In this document: positions 15,878 through 23,689 of the stretch, one piece after another
Layout of the letters: each line of letters begins with the position of its first letter
Numbering within the stretch: position 1 is the stretch's first letter
NCBI GenBank assembly: GCA_028287525.1
Contig: JAQBPM010000266.1
Coordinates: forward strand, 1 to 32,491
Direction: 5' to 3'
DNA: 32,491 nucleotides
From: Vulcanimicrobiota bacterium
GTDB taxonomy: Bacteria; Vulcanimicrobiota; Vulcanimicrobiia; Vulcanimicrobiales; Vulcanimicrobiaceae
Made by a program: the position numbers and the translations under genes
The notes under the pieces: model-generated
What the model saw: only the letters and a program-made list of their open reading frames with translations
Told to the model about the DNA's origin: nothing
Databases searched by the model: none

Positions 15878-17124
15878 TCGCCGCCGCCGACCCGAAAGCG
15901 GCGCGGATCGTCGCCGACTTCCCGATTCTCGGGACGACCACGTCGCGCGGCAAGCGTCTGGTCTATCTCGACTCGGCCGCCTCGTCGCAGAAGCCGCGCG
16001 CGGTGATCGACAAGCTGGTCGACTACTACGAGAACTACAACGCGAACATCCATCGCGGCGTCTACGAGATCGCGGCGCGCGCGACCGACGCGTTCGAAGA
16101 GGCCCGCGCCAAAGTCGCGCGGTTCCTGAACGCCGCCGACACTGCCGAGATCATCTGGACCCGCAACACGACCGAGGCGATCAACCTCGTGTCGTTTTCG
16201 TGGGGGCTCTACAACCTCGCGCCGGGCGACGCGATCCTCACCACGCAGCTCGAGCATCACTCGAACTTGGTGCCCTGGCAGCTGCTGGCCGAGAAGACGG
16301 GCGCCGAGCTGCGCTACATCCCCTCCGACGCGCAGGGCAACCTCGTCCTCGACGGCCTCGACGACCTGCTGGAGGGCGTGAAGCTCGTCGCGCTGGCGCA
16401 CGTCTCGAACACGATCGGCTCGATCGCTCCGCTCGAGGTCATCATCCCGCGCGCGCACGCCGCCGGCGCGATCGTCCTGCTCGACGCCGCGCAGTCGGTA
16501 CCGCACATGCCGGTCGACGTGCAGGCGCTCGACGTCGATTTCCTCGCCGCCAGCGGCCACAAGATGTGCGGTCCGACCGGGATCGGCTTCCTGTACGGCA
16601 AGCGCGCGCTGCTCGAAGCGATGCCGCCGTTCCTGACCGGCGGCGACATGATCAAGCGCGTCTCGTACGAGACGACCTCGTTCAACGAGTTGCCCTGGAA
16701 GTTCGAAGCCGGAACCAGCAACATCGCCGACGCGATCGCGCTCGGCGCCGCGGTCGACTATCTCGAAGAGATCGGCCGGGACTGGATCCGCGCGCACGAA
16801 ATTCGTCTCACGGCGTACGCGCTCGAAGCGCTGCGGCCGCTCGAACCGCGCGGTCTGCAGGTCTACGGACCGCCGCGCGCCGAGGATCGCGCCGGCGTGA
16901 TCTCGTTCAACTTCGCCGACATCCACGCGCACGATCTGGCCTCGATCCTCGACACCGAAGGCGTCTGCGTCCGCGCCGGTCACCACTGCACGATGCCCCT
17001 AATGGAAAAAATGGGCTGGCCCGCGACCGCCCGCGCGTCGTTCTACCTCTACAACACCGAAGAAGACGTCGACGCCCTCGTCGCAGCCCTCGAAAAAGCC
17101 GCCACGGTCTTCGGGATTGCTTAG
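15874..17124 (+). CDS. sufS: SufS, group II cysteine desulfurase
   Basis: 416 aa from GTG 15874, overlapping the sufD stop as GTGA. A PLP fold-type I enzyme that removes sulfur from L-cysteine as an enzyme-bound persulfide. Visible: YLDSAASSQKP (31-41), the NANIHRGVYE segment, TQLEHHSNLVPWQ, the PLP lysine in SGHKMCGPTG (Lys230), and the persulfide cysteine in RAGHHCTMPLM (Cys372). The RxGHHC loop is that of SufS rather than IscS. Sulfur is expected to pass to SufU, encoded next. N-terminal FPIL motif and length are normal. Confidence 0.97.
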   Translation: MIAAADPKAARIVADFPILGTTTSRGKRLVYLDSAASSQKPRAVIDKLVDYYENYNANIHRGVYEIAARATDAFEEARAKVARFLNAADTAEIIWTRNTTEAINLVSFSWGLYNLAPGDAILTTQLEHHSNLVPWQLLAEKTGAELRYIPSDAQGNLVLDGLDDLLEGVKLVALAHVSNTIGSIAPLEVIIPRAHAAGAIVLLDAAQSVPHMPVDVQALDVDFLAASGHKMCGPTGIGFLYGKRALLEAMPPFLTGGDMIKRVSYETTSFNELPWKFEAGTSNIADAIALGAAVDYLEEIGRDWIRAHEIRLTAYALEALRPLEPRGLQVYGPPRAEDRAGVISFNFADIHAHDLASILDTEGVCVRAGHHCTMPLMEKMGWPATARASFYLYNTEEDVDALVAALEKAATVFGIA

Positions 17125-17134
17125 CCTCGGCACC

Positions 17135-17530
17135 ATGGACGATTTCTACAAAGAATATATCCTCGACCACTACCGCAATCCGCGGAACTTCGGGCACCTG
17201 GATCGGGTCGACGCCCGTGCTGAGGACCTGAACCCGCTGTGCGGCGATACGATCACGATGGAGCTTTCGCTCGACGCTGATCGCCGCGTTACCGACGTGC
17301 GGTTCAGCGGCAAGGGGTGCGCGATCTCGCAGGCGTCCGCGTCGATGCTGACCGAGGGCATCAAGGGGATGAAACTCGAGGACGTCGCGAAGCTGCCGCA
17401 AGACGCCGTGCTCGAAAACGTCGGGATCGGGATCAGCCCGACGCGCATGAAGTGCGCGATGCTCGGCCTCAAGGTGCTCAAGAGCGCCGCCCTCGGCGAA
17501 ATCGCTTCTTGGCCGGACGAGACGCGCTAA
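17135..17530 (+). CDS. sufU: SufU, zinc-dependent sulfur-transfer / scaffold protein
   Basis: 131 aa from ATG 17135, ten bases after the sufS stop; an in-frame TTG at 17117 inside sufS is less likely. Residues binding zinc or cluster are Cys36 and Asp38 (LCGDTITME), Cys62 (GKGCAISQASASM) and Cys107 (RMKCAMLGLKVL). The Arg-x-Lys-Cys context is SufU-like, whereas IscU has His-Cys, but the spacing Cys62-Cys107 (45) is close to IscU (43) and lacks the ~20-residue insertion of Bacillus SufU (62). SufU accepts persulfide sulfur from SufS. Last gene of the suf operon; followed directly by a short dispersed repeat. Confidence 0.93.
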   Translation: MDDFYKEYILDHYRNPRNFGHLDRVDARAEDLNPLCGDTITMELSLDADRRVTDVRFSGKGCAISQASASMLTEGIKGMKLEDVAKLPQDAVLENVGIGISPTRMKCAMLGLKVLKSAALGEIASWPDETR

Positions 17531-17534
17531 CCGT

Positions 17535-17580
17535 CCTTCGACAGGCTCAGGGTGACAACGTGAGTACGTTCAGGGTGACG
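17535..17580. repeat. Short dispersed repeat, TTCGACAGGCTCAGGG type, copy A
   Basis: CCTTCGACAGGCTCAGGG starts at 17535 and continues GTGAC; a partial second unit (TTCAGGGTGACGGGG) follows at 17570. Related sequences occur inverted at 24604-24627 and, as a variant, at 30216-30240. It lies between sufU and the next gene. No hairpin strong enough for a terminator. Confidence 0.7.
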
Positions 17581-17582
17581 GG

Positions 17583-17906
17583 GTGAGCCTACTCGTGGTC
17601 GCGCGGTTTGCTTTTGCGATCGTGTTCGATGCGCTGGCGTTCGTCGTGTGGGACGTGGGGACGCGGCCGCCGCTGCGGCTCGCGCACGACGTCGCGCGCG
17701 GTGCCCGGGTGCCGCGTTCGCTGCTGCGCGGCGTCGCGCGGTTTTTCGCGGGCGCCGGATTGCTCGTTCTGGCCGGCGTGATCGCGCGCCCGGCGATGCC
17801 GTCGGTGCGCGCCTTCACGATCATCGAGACCGGCATGCTGATCGCGGCGCTGCTCGTCGAACAGCTGATCGGGAACGACTTACGGCGCGCCGTGCGCCGC
17901 ACCTAG
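17583..17906 (+). CDS. Small integral membrane protein, unknown
   Basis: 107 aa from GTG 17583. Three predicted membrane segments: residues about 3-23 (LLVVARFAFAIVFDALAFVV), 52-70 (RFFAGAGLLVLAGVIARP) and 77-95 (TIIETGMLIAALLVEQLIG), joined by a basic loop (RLAHDVARGARVPRSLLRGV). No known family. It follows the suf operon in the same direction after a repeat and may or may not be cotranscribed. Stops 5 bp from the convergent lipoprotein gene. Confidence 0.6.
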   Translation: MSLLVVARFAFAIVFDALAFVVWDVGTRPPLRLAHDVARGARVPRSLLRGVARFFAGAGLLVLAGVIARPAMPSVRAFTIIETGMLIAALLVEQLIGNDLRRAVRRT

Positions 17907-17910
17907 CAGG

Positions 17911-18381
17911 CTAGACGTCGCGCCGGCCCTCGATGCAGACGTCCTGAATGTCGTACGCGCGCTCGAGCACGGTCACCGGACCCTGGGGCATCGCGAACGT
18001 CAGCCAGATCGGGCGCCAGTGCTCGGCAACGTGGACCTGATTGGTGATGACCGCGCGGGTGAGCGTCAGGTACTGATCGGTGCTGCCGAGTGTTTTCGCC
18101 GTGCGCGGGACCAGCAGCGGCTGGGCCTTCCAGTAGGCGAACACGCCGCCGCCGCCCTTGACGAGCTTCTTCATCACCGCGTCGCCGGGATAGGTTCCCT
18201 GGCGCACCGTATCGTCGGTCGAGGCGACGATCGAACCGATCGCGGTCTGCTTCACCGAACGGCTCTCGCAATTGGCCTCGGCCGCGCTTGGAATCGCGAT
18301 GCGCGGGGCGGTCGAAACGCAGGCAGTCAGCGCGAGGAGCGCGAGCGGGAAAAGACGCGACGGGTTCACGTCCCCTTTCAT
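17911..18381 (-). CDS. Putative lipoprotein, unknown function
   Basis: 156 aa from ATG 18381; a GTG four codons in (18369) is an alternative. The N-terminus FPLALLALTAC is a lipobox (Cys21 as lipidated residue). The mature protein contains KQTAIGSIVASTDDTVRQGT, a VFAYWKAQPLLVP segment and a C-terminal DVCIEGRRDV; I do not recognise the family. Monocistronic in position, convergent with the small membrane protein. Confidence 0.65.
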   Translation of the reverse strand: MKGDVNPSRLFPLALLALTACVSTAPRIAIPSAAEANCESRSVKQTAIGSIVASTDDTVRQGTYPGDAVMKKLVKGGGGVFAYWKAQPLLVPRTAKTLGSTDQYLTLTRAVITNQVHVAEHWRPIWLTFAMPQGPVTVLERAYDIQDVCIEGRRDV

Positions 18382-18389
18382 TCGTCGCG

Positions 18390-18519
18390 TCAGGCCAGCT
18401 TCCCGGACGACTTTTTTAGCAACGCCCAGGCCGGCTCTCCGAACTTCGTTGTCGCCAGCCCGCGGCGGGCGAGCTTCTCCGAGAGCGAGTCGTTGCGCAG
18501 CTGCGTGTCGCGGCGCTGA
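18390..18519 (-). other. Start-less open stretch between the dehydrogenase and lipoprotein genes
   Basis: Between these genes the minus strand reads QRRDTQLRNDSLSEKLARRG followed by LATTKFGEPAWALLKKSSGK and LA then a stop at 18390-18392. It looks protein-like (basic, amphipathic helices) but the frame has no ATG, GTG or TTG before it; an in-frame stop overlaps the end of the dehydrogenase gene. It could be the remnant of a lost 3' gene end. No other feature seen in these 138 bases. Confidence 0.3.
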
Positions 18520-19263
18520 TTAGTCGAACATCACGCCGCCGTCGACGGTGAGCGTTTCGCCTTGGACGTACGACGAACGAGGCGAGAGCAGCCACGCGAT
18601 CGCCTCGGCGATCTCGCTCGGTTCGGCGGCGCGGCGAAGCAGGATGCCGGCCGCGATTCGCGCCTTCCGGTCGGCGTCGGCGAACGCGGAATCAGTCATC
18701 GGCGTGAGGGTTGCACCGGGCGCGACGCAGTTCACCGCGATGCCGCGCTCCGAGAGCACGCGCGCGGCGTTGCGCGAGAGCGCGAGGACGGCGCCTTTGG
18801 TGGCCGCGTATGCCGCGGTGCCCGAGAGTCCGCCGCCGCGTTTTCCGGCGATGCTCGCGACGGTGCAGATGCGTCCCCCCGGCCGCATGCGCTTGGCCGC
18901 CTCGCGGATGCAGAGGAACGTACCGATCACGTTGACGTCGTGGATGCGGCGAAACGTCGCAAGGTCGATCTCCATGAACGGCGTCACGTCGCAGATCCCC
19001 GCGGAGGTCGCCAGCGCGTCGAGCGTTCCGTCAAACGCCTCGCACGCACGCTCGAACAGCGCGACGACCGACGCTTCGTCGGAAACGTCGACGTGAAACG
19101 CGAGCCCGTCGATGTGGTGCGCGACCGCTTCCGCCGCCGCGAGATCGCGGTCGGCGACCGCGACGTGGTAGCCGTCCTTCGCCAGCAGCTCGCACACCGC
19201 GCGCCCGATCCCGCTGCCCCCGCCGGTGACAATCGCGCTGGGCGGGTTCTCGCCGAACCAGAT
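18520..19263 (-). CDS. Short-chain dehydrogenase/reductase with no canonical start codon
   Basis: A complete SDR core of 247 codons if read from just after an in-frame TAA (19264-19266): AIVTGGGSGIGRAV (10-23) is the NAD(P)-binding turn, ATSAGI replaces the NNAG motif, and the catalytic residues are Ser137 (TVASIAG), Tyr152 and Lys156 (YAATK); the C-terminus SSYVQGETLTVDGGVM is typical. The first ATG/GTG/TTG in frame is GTG 19195-19197, after the glycine-rich motif, which would remove half the cofactor site. Only ATC (19263) or ATT (19233) could start a full-length enzyme. A 120-bp repeat abuts the 5' end, so the original start may have been lost to its insertion. Either a rare start or a 5'-damaged gene. 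Confidence 0.85.
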   Translation of the reverse strand: MWFGENPPSAIVTGGGSGIGRAVCELLAKDGYHVAVADRDLAAAEAVAHHIDGLAFHVDVSDEASVVALFERACEAFDGTLDALATSAGICDVTPFMEIDLATFRRIHDVNVIGTFLCIREAAKRMRPGGRICTVASIAGKRGGGLSGTAAYAATKGAVLALSRNAARVLSERGIAVNCVAPGATLTPMTDSAFADADRKARIAAGILLRRAAEPSEIAEAIAWLLSPRSSYVQGETLTVDGGVMFD

Positions 19264-19377
19264 TTAACGGCGCTCCGCCCTAGGCTCCGCGCCCCCCACG
19301 CCTAGGGCGTGGGGCCCCCGGGTTCGACCTCGCAACAACGTGGTCGCACGTGAAGGAGTACCCTGCGCTCGGTCCAT
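19256..19377 (-). repeat. Structured dispersed repeat, copy 1, at the 5' end of the dehydrogenase gene
   Basis: Read on the minus strand it begins ATGGACCGAGCGCAG, has a 26-nt stretch unlike copy 2, then GTTGCGAGGTCG, a hairpin CCCCACGCC-CTA-GGCGTGGGG, a second hairpin GGCGC...GCGCC with inner GCC/GGC pairs, and ends near TAAATCTGG. Copy 2 (28070-28188) has the same blocks, order and 26-nt variable length. The ATG at 19377 opens a 37-codon frame that ends at the TAA just before the dehydrogenase codons. Confidence 0.85.
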
Positions 19378-19579
19378 GACCGGGGTCTTGGCTGCAGGCG
19401 GGCATTTCCATTGCGTTCTTGGGAGCAGTTGGGTCGGGGGGCTGGCCTTGCGCCCTGAGATGGGTGGGCTCGGGAGGCGTCAAGTCTTTTCACGGCCGGT
19501 GCTCGATCATGCAGGAACGTTTCCTGGAAGTGACTGAAGTCGCATTCAAAACTCAGCATCGTCCCAGGAGCATTAGCCC
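19378..19579. other. Non-coding stretch upstream of the ABC transporter operon
   Basis: With the adjoining repeat this makes about 315 bp without a gene. I find no convincing open frame or RNA gene. AGGAG at 19562-19566 is the ribosome site for the downstream substrate-binding protein gene. The transporter promoter should be here, but no clear -35/-10 pair stands out. Confidence 0.5.
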
Positions 19580-20827
19580 GTGAAGCAAGCTCTCTCGCGC
19601 GGTCGTTTTGTCGCCGGTACGGCCGGCGCGGCTGCGATCACGTTCGGTGCGGCGCCGTACGTCATCGCGGCGCCGACGAAGGAGGTCGTCATCGGCCTCA
19701 ACGTCCCGCAGTCCGGTCCATACGCCGAACAGGGTACCGACCAGCTGCGCGCCTATCATCTCGCGATCGACGAGATCAATGCCAAAGGCGGCATCATGGG
19801 CATGAAGATCAAGGCCACGGAAGGTGACGATCAGACCAAAGCCGGCGTCGCGACGGAAAACGCCCAACGCATGATCGAGCGCGACGGCGCGATCATGATC
19901 ACGGGCGGTTCTTCGACCGGCACCGCCGTCGCCGTCTCGGGGGTGTGCCAGCAGAAGGGCGTCATCTTCATGGCGGCGCTCACGCACGGCGACGAAACGA
20001 CGAACCAGAACTGCCACAAGCACACGTTCCGCCGCTACAACGACGCGTACATGAGCGCGCAGTCGTTGGCCAAGACACTCGTGACGAAATACGGCACCGG
20101 GAAGTGGTTTCACATCACCGCCGACTATGCGTGGGGGCATTCGGTCTACGACAACATCACGGCGGTCGTCGAGCCGAAGGGCGCCAAGACGATCAAGAAC
20201 GTCCTGACGCCGTTCCCGGGCACGAAGGACTTCTCGCCGATGCTTCAGCAGGCACAAGCGGCGAAACCGGACGTTCTCGTGCTCACCGAGTTCGGTGCCG
20301 ACATGGTGATTTGCCTCAATCAGGCCGCGCAATTCGGGTTGACGAAGTCGACGAAGATCCTCGTACCGCTGGTCGACGAGTACATGGCCAAAGGGACGAA
20401 AGATAACTTCGACAACGTCGTGTCCACCGCGCCGTTCTACTGGAAGTACCACGCGGCCAAATACCCCGGCGCAAAGAAGTTCGTCGACGCCTTCCAGAAG
20501 CGCTACGGTTTCCCGCCGTCCAATGGCGCAGAGACCGCGTATGCGGACATTTACATCTACAAGATGGCCGTCGAAAAAGCGGGCACCATCGACGCGGCAA
20601 AAGTGATCGACGTTCTCGAAACCACGAAGTTCCAGTTCACCAAGGAACAGGAGTGGTATCGGAAAGAGGATCACCAGGGCGTGAACTCGTGCCTCGTTCT
20701 CGAAGGCATTCCGGAGAGTCAGCGCGGCCCGGGAGGATTCGAGTACGCGAAAGTGCTCGAAGTGCACGAAGGGCCCCAGGTGGTCGCGCCGGTCGCGAAC
20801 CTCGTCTGCAAGATGGAGACGGCATAA
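19580..20827 (+). CDS. livK: ABC transporter substrate-binding protein, LivK/UrtA type
   Basis: 415 aa from GTG 19580, with AGGAG upstream. The N-terminus VKQALSRGRFVAGTAGAAAI is an export signal (one Arg short of a Tat motif) cleaved near PYVIAA. The mature part is a Peripla_BP_6 protein: VVIGLNVPQSGPYAEQGTDQ, then IDEINAKGGIMGMKIKATEG, DDQTKAGVATENAQRMIE, ITGGSSTGTAVAVSGVCQQK and DYAWGHSVYDN. This family binds branched-chain amino acids, amides, urea or aromatic acids; the ligand cannot be read here. It heads the transporter operon and is separated from the permease gene by a hairpin, a common way to make more binding protein than permease. Confidence 0.92.
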   Translation: MKQALSRGRFVAGTAGAAAITFGAAPYVIAAPTKEVVIGLNVPQSGPYAEQGTDQLRAYHLAIDEINAKGGIMGMKIKATEGDDQTKAGVATENAQRMIERDGAIMITGGSSTGTAVAVSGVCQQKGVIFMAALTHGDETTNQNCHKHTFRRYNDAYMSAQSLAKTLVTKYGTGKWFHITADYAWGHSVYDNITAVVEPKGAKTIKNVLTPFPGTKDFSPMLQQAQAAKPDVLVLTEFGADMVICLNQAAQFGLTKSTKILVPLVDEYMAKGTKDNFDNVVSTAPFYWKYHAAKYPGAKKFVDAFQKRYGFPPSNGAETAYADIYIYKMAVEKAGTIDAAKVIDVLETTKFQFTKEQEWYRKEDHQGVNSCLVLEGIPESQRGPGGFEYAKVLEVHEGPQVVAPVANLVCKMETA

Positions 20828-20851
20828 ACAGACCCACCGTCGAAACCAACG

Positions 20852-20881
20852 CGGACCGGCGCCCTTGGGCGCGCCGGTCCG
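20852..20881 (+). terminator. Hairpin between substrate-binding protein and permease genes
   Basis: CGGACCGGCGC (20852-20862) pairs perfectly with GCGCCGGTCCG (20871-20881) around an 8-nt loop, followed by TTTCCTTATCTT. The T-run is interrupted, so it may be a leaky terminator or an mRNA-stabilising 3' structure, allowing reduced read-through into the permease genes. Confidence 0.75.
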
Positions 20882-20909
20882 TTTCCTTATCTTACGTTCG
20901 AGGGTTCAC

Positions 20910-21779
20910 GTGGAAGCGTTTTTCCAAGCCTTGCTAGGCGGTCTCGTCCTCGGCCTCATATATGTAGCGATCGCCGTCGGACTGACGATCATCTTCGGAA
21001 CGTTGCGCCTGGTGAATTTCGCGCACGGCGCGTTCTACGCGATCGGCGCGTATGTCGGTTTGGTGATCGCCCAGCGCATCGGCGTCGGCTGGGCGTTCGT
21101 GGCGGCGCCCATCGCCGTCGCGCTCTTCGCGGTGCTGCTGGATCGCCTCGTCCTGCGTTCCTTCTACGATAAAGAGCCGACGGCGCAGCTGCTGGTCACG
21201 TTCGGCATCGCGCTGGTCGTCGAAGAGACGCTGCGGCTCATCTTCGGCGCGACCACGCAGCAGTACAGGATGCCCGAGGCGCTCCAAGGATCGGTAACGC
21301 TGGGCCCGATCACGTATCCGGCGTACCGCCTCCTGTTCGCCGGCGGCGTCATCGTCATGCTCGCGCTGGTGTGGCTGTTCATCGAGCGCACGAACTACGG
21401 CTTGATCGTTCGCGCCGGCATTCGCGATCGCGTCATGGTCCAGCTGCTCGGCGGAAACATCCGTCAGGCCTCGACGATCGTTTTTGCGCTGGGAGCGGCG
21501 ATCGCGGGGCTGGTCGGTGCGGCGGCGACGCCGATCTACAGCATCGACCCGGGGACCGGCTTCGCGTTCCTGGTTCCGTCGTTCGTGGTCGTGGTCGTGG
21601 GCGGCCTCGGCAGCTTTTGGGGGGCGGTGCTCGGCGGGCTGCTGATCGGAGAGCTGCAAAGCCTCACCAACCTCGCGTATGCTCCGGCGTCCAACGTCGT
21701 CATCTACTTGTGCATGGCGCTGGTGCTGCTGCTTCGTCCGCAAGGGCTGCTCGGCGAGAGCGAGGTCATCCGCCAGTGA
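20910..21779 (+). CDS. livH: Branched-chain amino acid-type ABC transporter permease, LivH
   Basis: 289 aa from GTG 20910 with GAGGG five nt upstream. LivH-family features: FFQALLGGLVLGLIYVAIAV, then GLTIIFGTLRLVNFAHGAFY (the NFAHG motif), eight or so hydrophobic helices, YGLIVRAGIRDRVMVQLLG near the ATPase-coupling loop, and a C-terminal LLLRPQGLLGE. It forms the membrane channel with LivM. Its stop overlaps the next start (GTGA). Confidence 0.94.
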   Translation: MEAFFQALLGGLVLGLIYVAIAVGLTIIFGTLRLVNFAHGAFYAIGAYVGLVIAQRIGVGWAFVAAPIAVALFAVLLDRLVLRSFYDKEPTAQLLVTFGIALVVEETLRLIFGATTQQYRMPEALQGSVTLGPITYPAYRLLFAGGVIVMLALVWLFIERTNYGLIVRAGIRDRVMVQLLGGNIRQASTIVFALGAAIAGLVGAAATPIYSIDPGTGFAFLVPSFVVVVVGGLGSFWGAVLGGLLIGELQSLTNLAYAPASNVVIYLCMALVLLLRPQGLLGESEVIRQ

Positions 21780-23689
21780 CGACGTCGACCGCGACCGAGA
21801 CCGCTGCGGCGGCTCACGGATCAACCAGCATGCTGTGGGCCGATGTGCGCTTCACCGTCCTGTGCGCGCTCGGCATCGCCGCGTTCCCTTTCCTGCTGCA
21901 TCCGCTCGGCGGCTATTCGACGCTCGCGACTCAGATCGCCATCGTCAGCATCGCGTCGATCGCTTTCAACCTGCTGCTGGGATATGCCGGGACACTCTCG
22001 TACGGGCACGCGATGTTCTACGGCGGCGGCGGATACATCGCCGCGATCCTTGTGATGCGCGCGATGCCGCAGCATCCGAATCTTTGGCTCGCGGTCGCCG
22101 GCGCGACGGTTGGGACCGCGATCCTGGCAGTTCTCGTCGGCGCGGTCACCGTGCGGCTCTACGGCATCTACTTCGCGCTGCTGACGCTGGCGTTCGCCCA
22201 GATGGTGTTTTTCATCGTCGAGCAGGCGAAGGACTGGACCAACGGCGACGACGGATTGCAGGCGCTGCCGAACGCGCTGCTTCCGATCGGACCTTGGAAT
22301 ATCGACCTCACCACGCACCTGCCGACGATCAACCTCGGCCCCTTCGGCGACCTCGGCGAGCTCCGGCTGTGGTACATCTTCGCGGGGATCTGCCTGCTCC
22401 TGGTACTGATCCTGTTCCGCATGCTCACGCGTTCGCAGTTCGGTGAGGTCCTGGGAGCGATTCGCGAGAACGAGCAGCGCAGCACGCTGATCGGCTTCAA
22501 TGCCGCCGGGTACCGCCTCGCCGCCTTCGCGATCTCCGGCGGGCTGACCGGATTCGCGGGAGCGCTGCGCGGCCTGTTCGACGGAACGGTTCCGGTCGAT
22601 TCGCTCAGCATCGACCGCAGCGGCTCGTTCGTGATCTACACGGTCGTGGGCGGCGTGCAGACGCTGTTCGGGCCCGTCGCCGGCACGGCGGTCATCATGT
22701 TCCTCGAAAACGTGCTCTCGGCGAAGACGCCCGCCTGGCGGTTGATCGAAGGATTGATCTTCGTCGGCGTCATCGTCTTCTTGCCGCGCGGGCTAGCGAC
22801 GGTCCTCAAGCAGCAGCGCGACAAGAACCCGCGCGGCCTATTCGTCCGCTCGCTGCGGCCCTCGACCGAAGAGCCCGACCCCCTGTTGAAGCCCACCGGC
22901 GAGGGACGACGGAGCGGCCCGATGAGCATCATCGAGACGTTCAAACTCGGTAAGCTGTTCGGGCATTTCGCGGCCAACCGCGACATCGATTTTCGCGTAG
23001 ACCCGGGCGAGCTGCGAGCGGTGATCGGGCCGAACGGGGCCGGAAAGACGACATTCTTCAACCTCCTCGCCGGCACGATCGCGCCGAATTCGGGGACGAT
23101 CAACTACAAAGGCCGCGACGTGAGCCGCGTCAGCGGGACCCAGCGCGTTCACCTCGGCATCGCGAAGGCGTTCCAAACCGCAAGTCTCTATCCCGATCAG
23201 TCGGTGCGGCAGAACTGCCGCCTCGCCGCGCTGGCGCGAGTCCAGGGCCCGTTCGCGCTGCAGGTCTTTCGCCGCTCGATGCGGCTCGACGACGTCGACG
23301 CTCTCGCCGAGCGTGCGATGGACCGGCTCGAGTTGACCGGCGTCGCCGACGTGCGCGCCGGCGACCTTTCGCACGGCGACAAGAAGCGACTCGACATCGC
23401 GATCGCCCTCGCCACGCAGCCGCAGATCCTGCTGCTCGACGAGCCGATCGCCGGGATGTCGAAGGACGAAGCGCGCAAGACGGAGACGCTCATCCGCAAG
23501 CTGTCCACGGAAATGACGGTCCTGATCATCGAGCACGACATGGAGATGGTGATGGGAATCTCGGACTCGATCACCGTGCTGCACCAAGGGACGGTCCTCG
23601 CCACGGGTACCCCGGCGGAAATTCGGGATAATCCGCGCGTGCAGGAAGCGTACCTCGGCGGCCACTCCGAAGCGGAGCTCGCGCACTGA
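21776..23689 (+). CDS. livMG: Fused LivM permease - LivG ATPase
   Basis: One 637-aa frame without any stop. Residues about 20-345 are LivM: YAGTLSYGHAMFYGGGGYIA, LYGIYFALLTLAFAQMVFFI, RSQFGEVLGAIRENEQRSTL and IEGLIFVGVIVFLPRGLATV. A ~35-residue polar linker (KNPRGLFVRSLRPSTEEPDP) joins it to a full LivG from residue 383: Walker A GPNGAGKTT (418-426), LSHGDKKRLDIAIALATQPQ, Walker B ILLLDEPIAGMS and IEHDMEMVM. An internal ATG (22922) with GGAG seven nt upstream could also yield free LivG. In most genomes LivM and LivG are separate. GTGA and TGATG overlaps couple it to livH and livF. Confidence 0.93.
   Translation: MTTSTATETAAAAHGSTSMLWADVRFTVLCALGIAAFPFLLHPLGGYSTLATQIAIVSIASIAFNLLLGYAGTLSYGHAMFYGGGGYIAAILVMRAMPQHPNLWLAVAGATVGTAILAVLVGAVTVRLYGIYFALLTLAFAQMVFFIVEQAKDWTNGDDGLQALPNALLPIGPWNIDLTTHLPTINLGPFGDLGELRLWYIFAGICLLLVLILFRMLTRSQFGEVLGAIRENEQRSTLIGFNAAGYRLAAFAISGGLTGFAGALRGLFDGTVPVDSLSIDRSGSFVIYTVVGGVQTLFGPVAGTAVIMFLENVLSAKTPAWRLIEGLIFVGVIVFLPRGLATVLKQQRDKNPRGLFVRSLRPSTEEPDPLLKPTGEGRRSGPMSIIETFKLGKLFGHFAANRDIDFRVDPGELRAVIGPNGAGKTTFFNLLAGTIAPNSGTINYKGRDVSRVSGTQRVHLGIAKAFQTASLYPDQSVRQNCRLAALARVQGPFALQVFRRSMRLDDVDALAERAMDRLELTGVADVRAGDLSHGDKKRLDIAIALATQPQILLLDEPIAGMSKDEARKTETLIRKLSTEMTVLIIEHDMEMVMGISDSITVLHQGTVLATGTPAEIRDNPRVQEAYLGGHSEAELAH

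Noticed and set aside
19310-19345. tRNA-like T-arm sequence GGGTTCGACCTCGC
   Set aside because: No acceptor stem, D-arm or anticodon arm can be formed around it, and the matching position in the second repeat copy (GGTCCGACC) does not keep it.
19580-19660. Tat export signal on the substrate-binding protein
   Set aside because: The motif is S-R-G-R-F, without the twin arginine; treated as an ordinary export signal.
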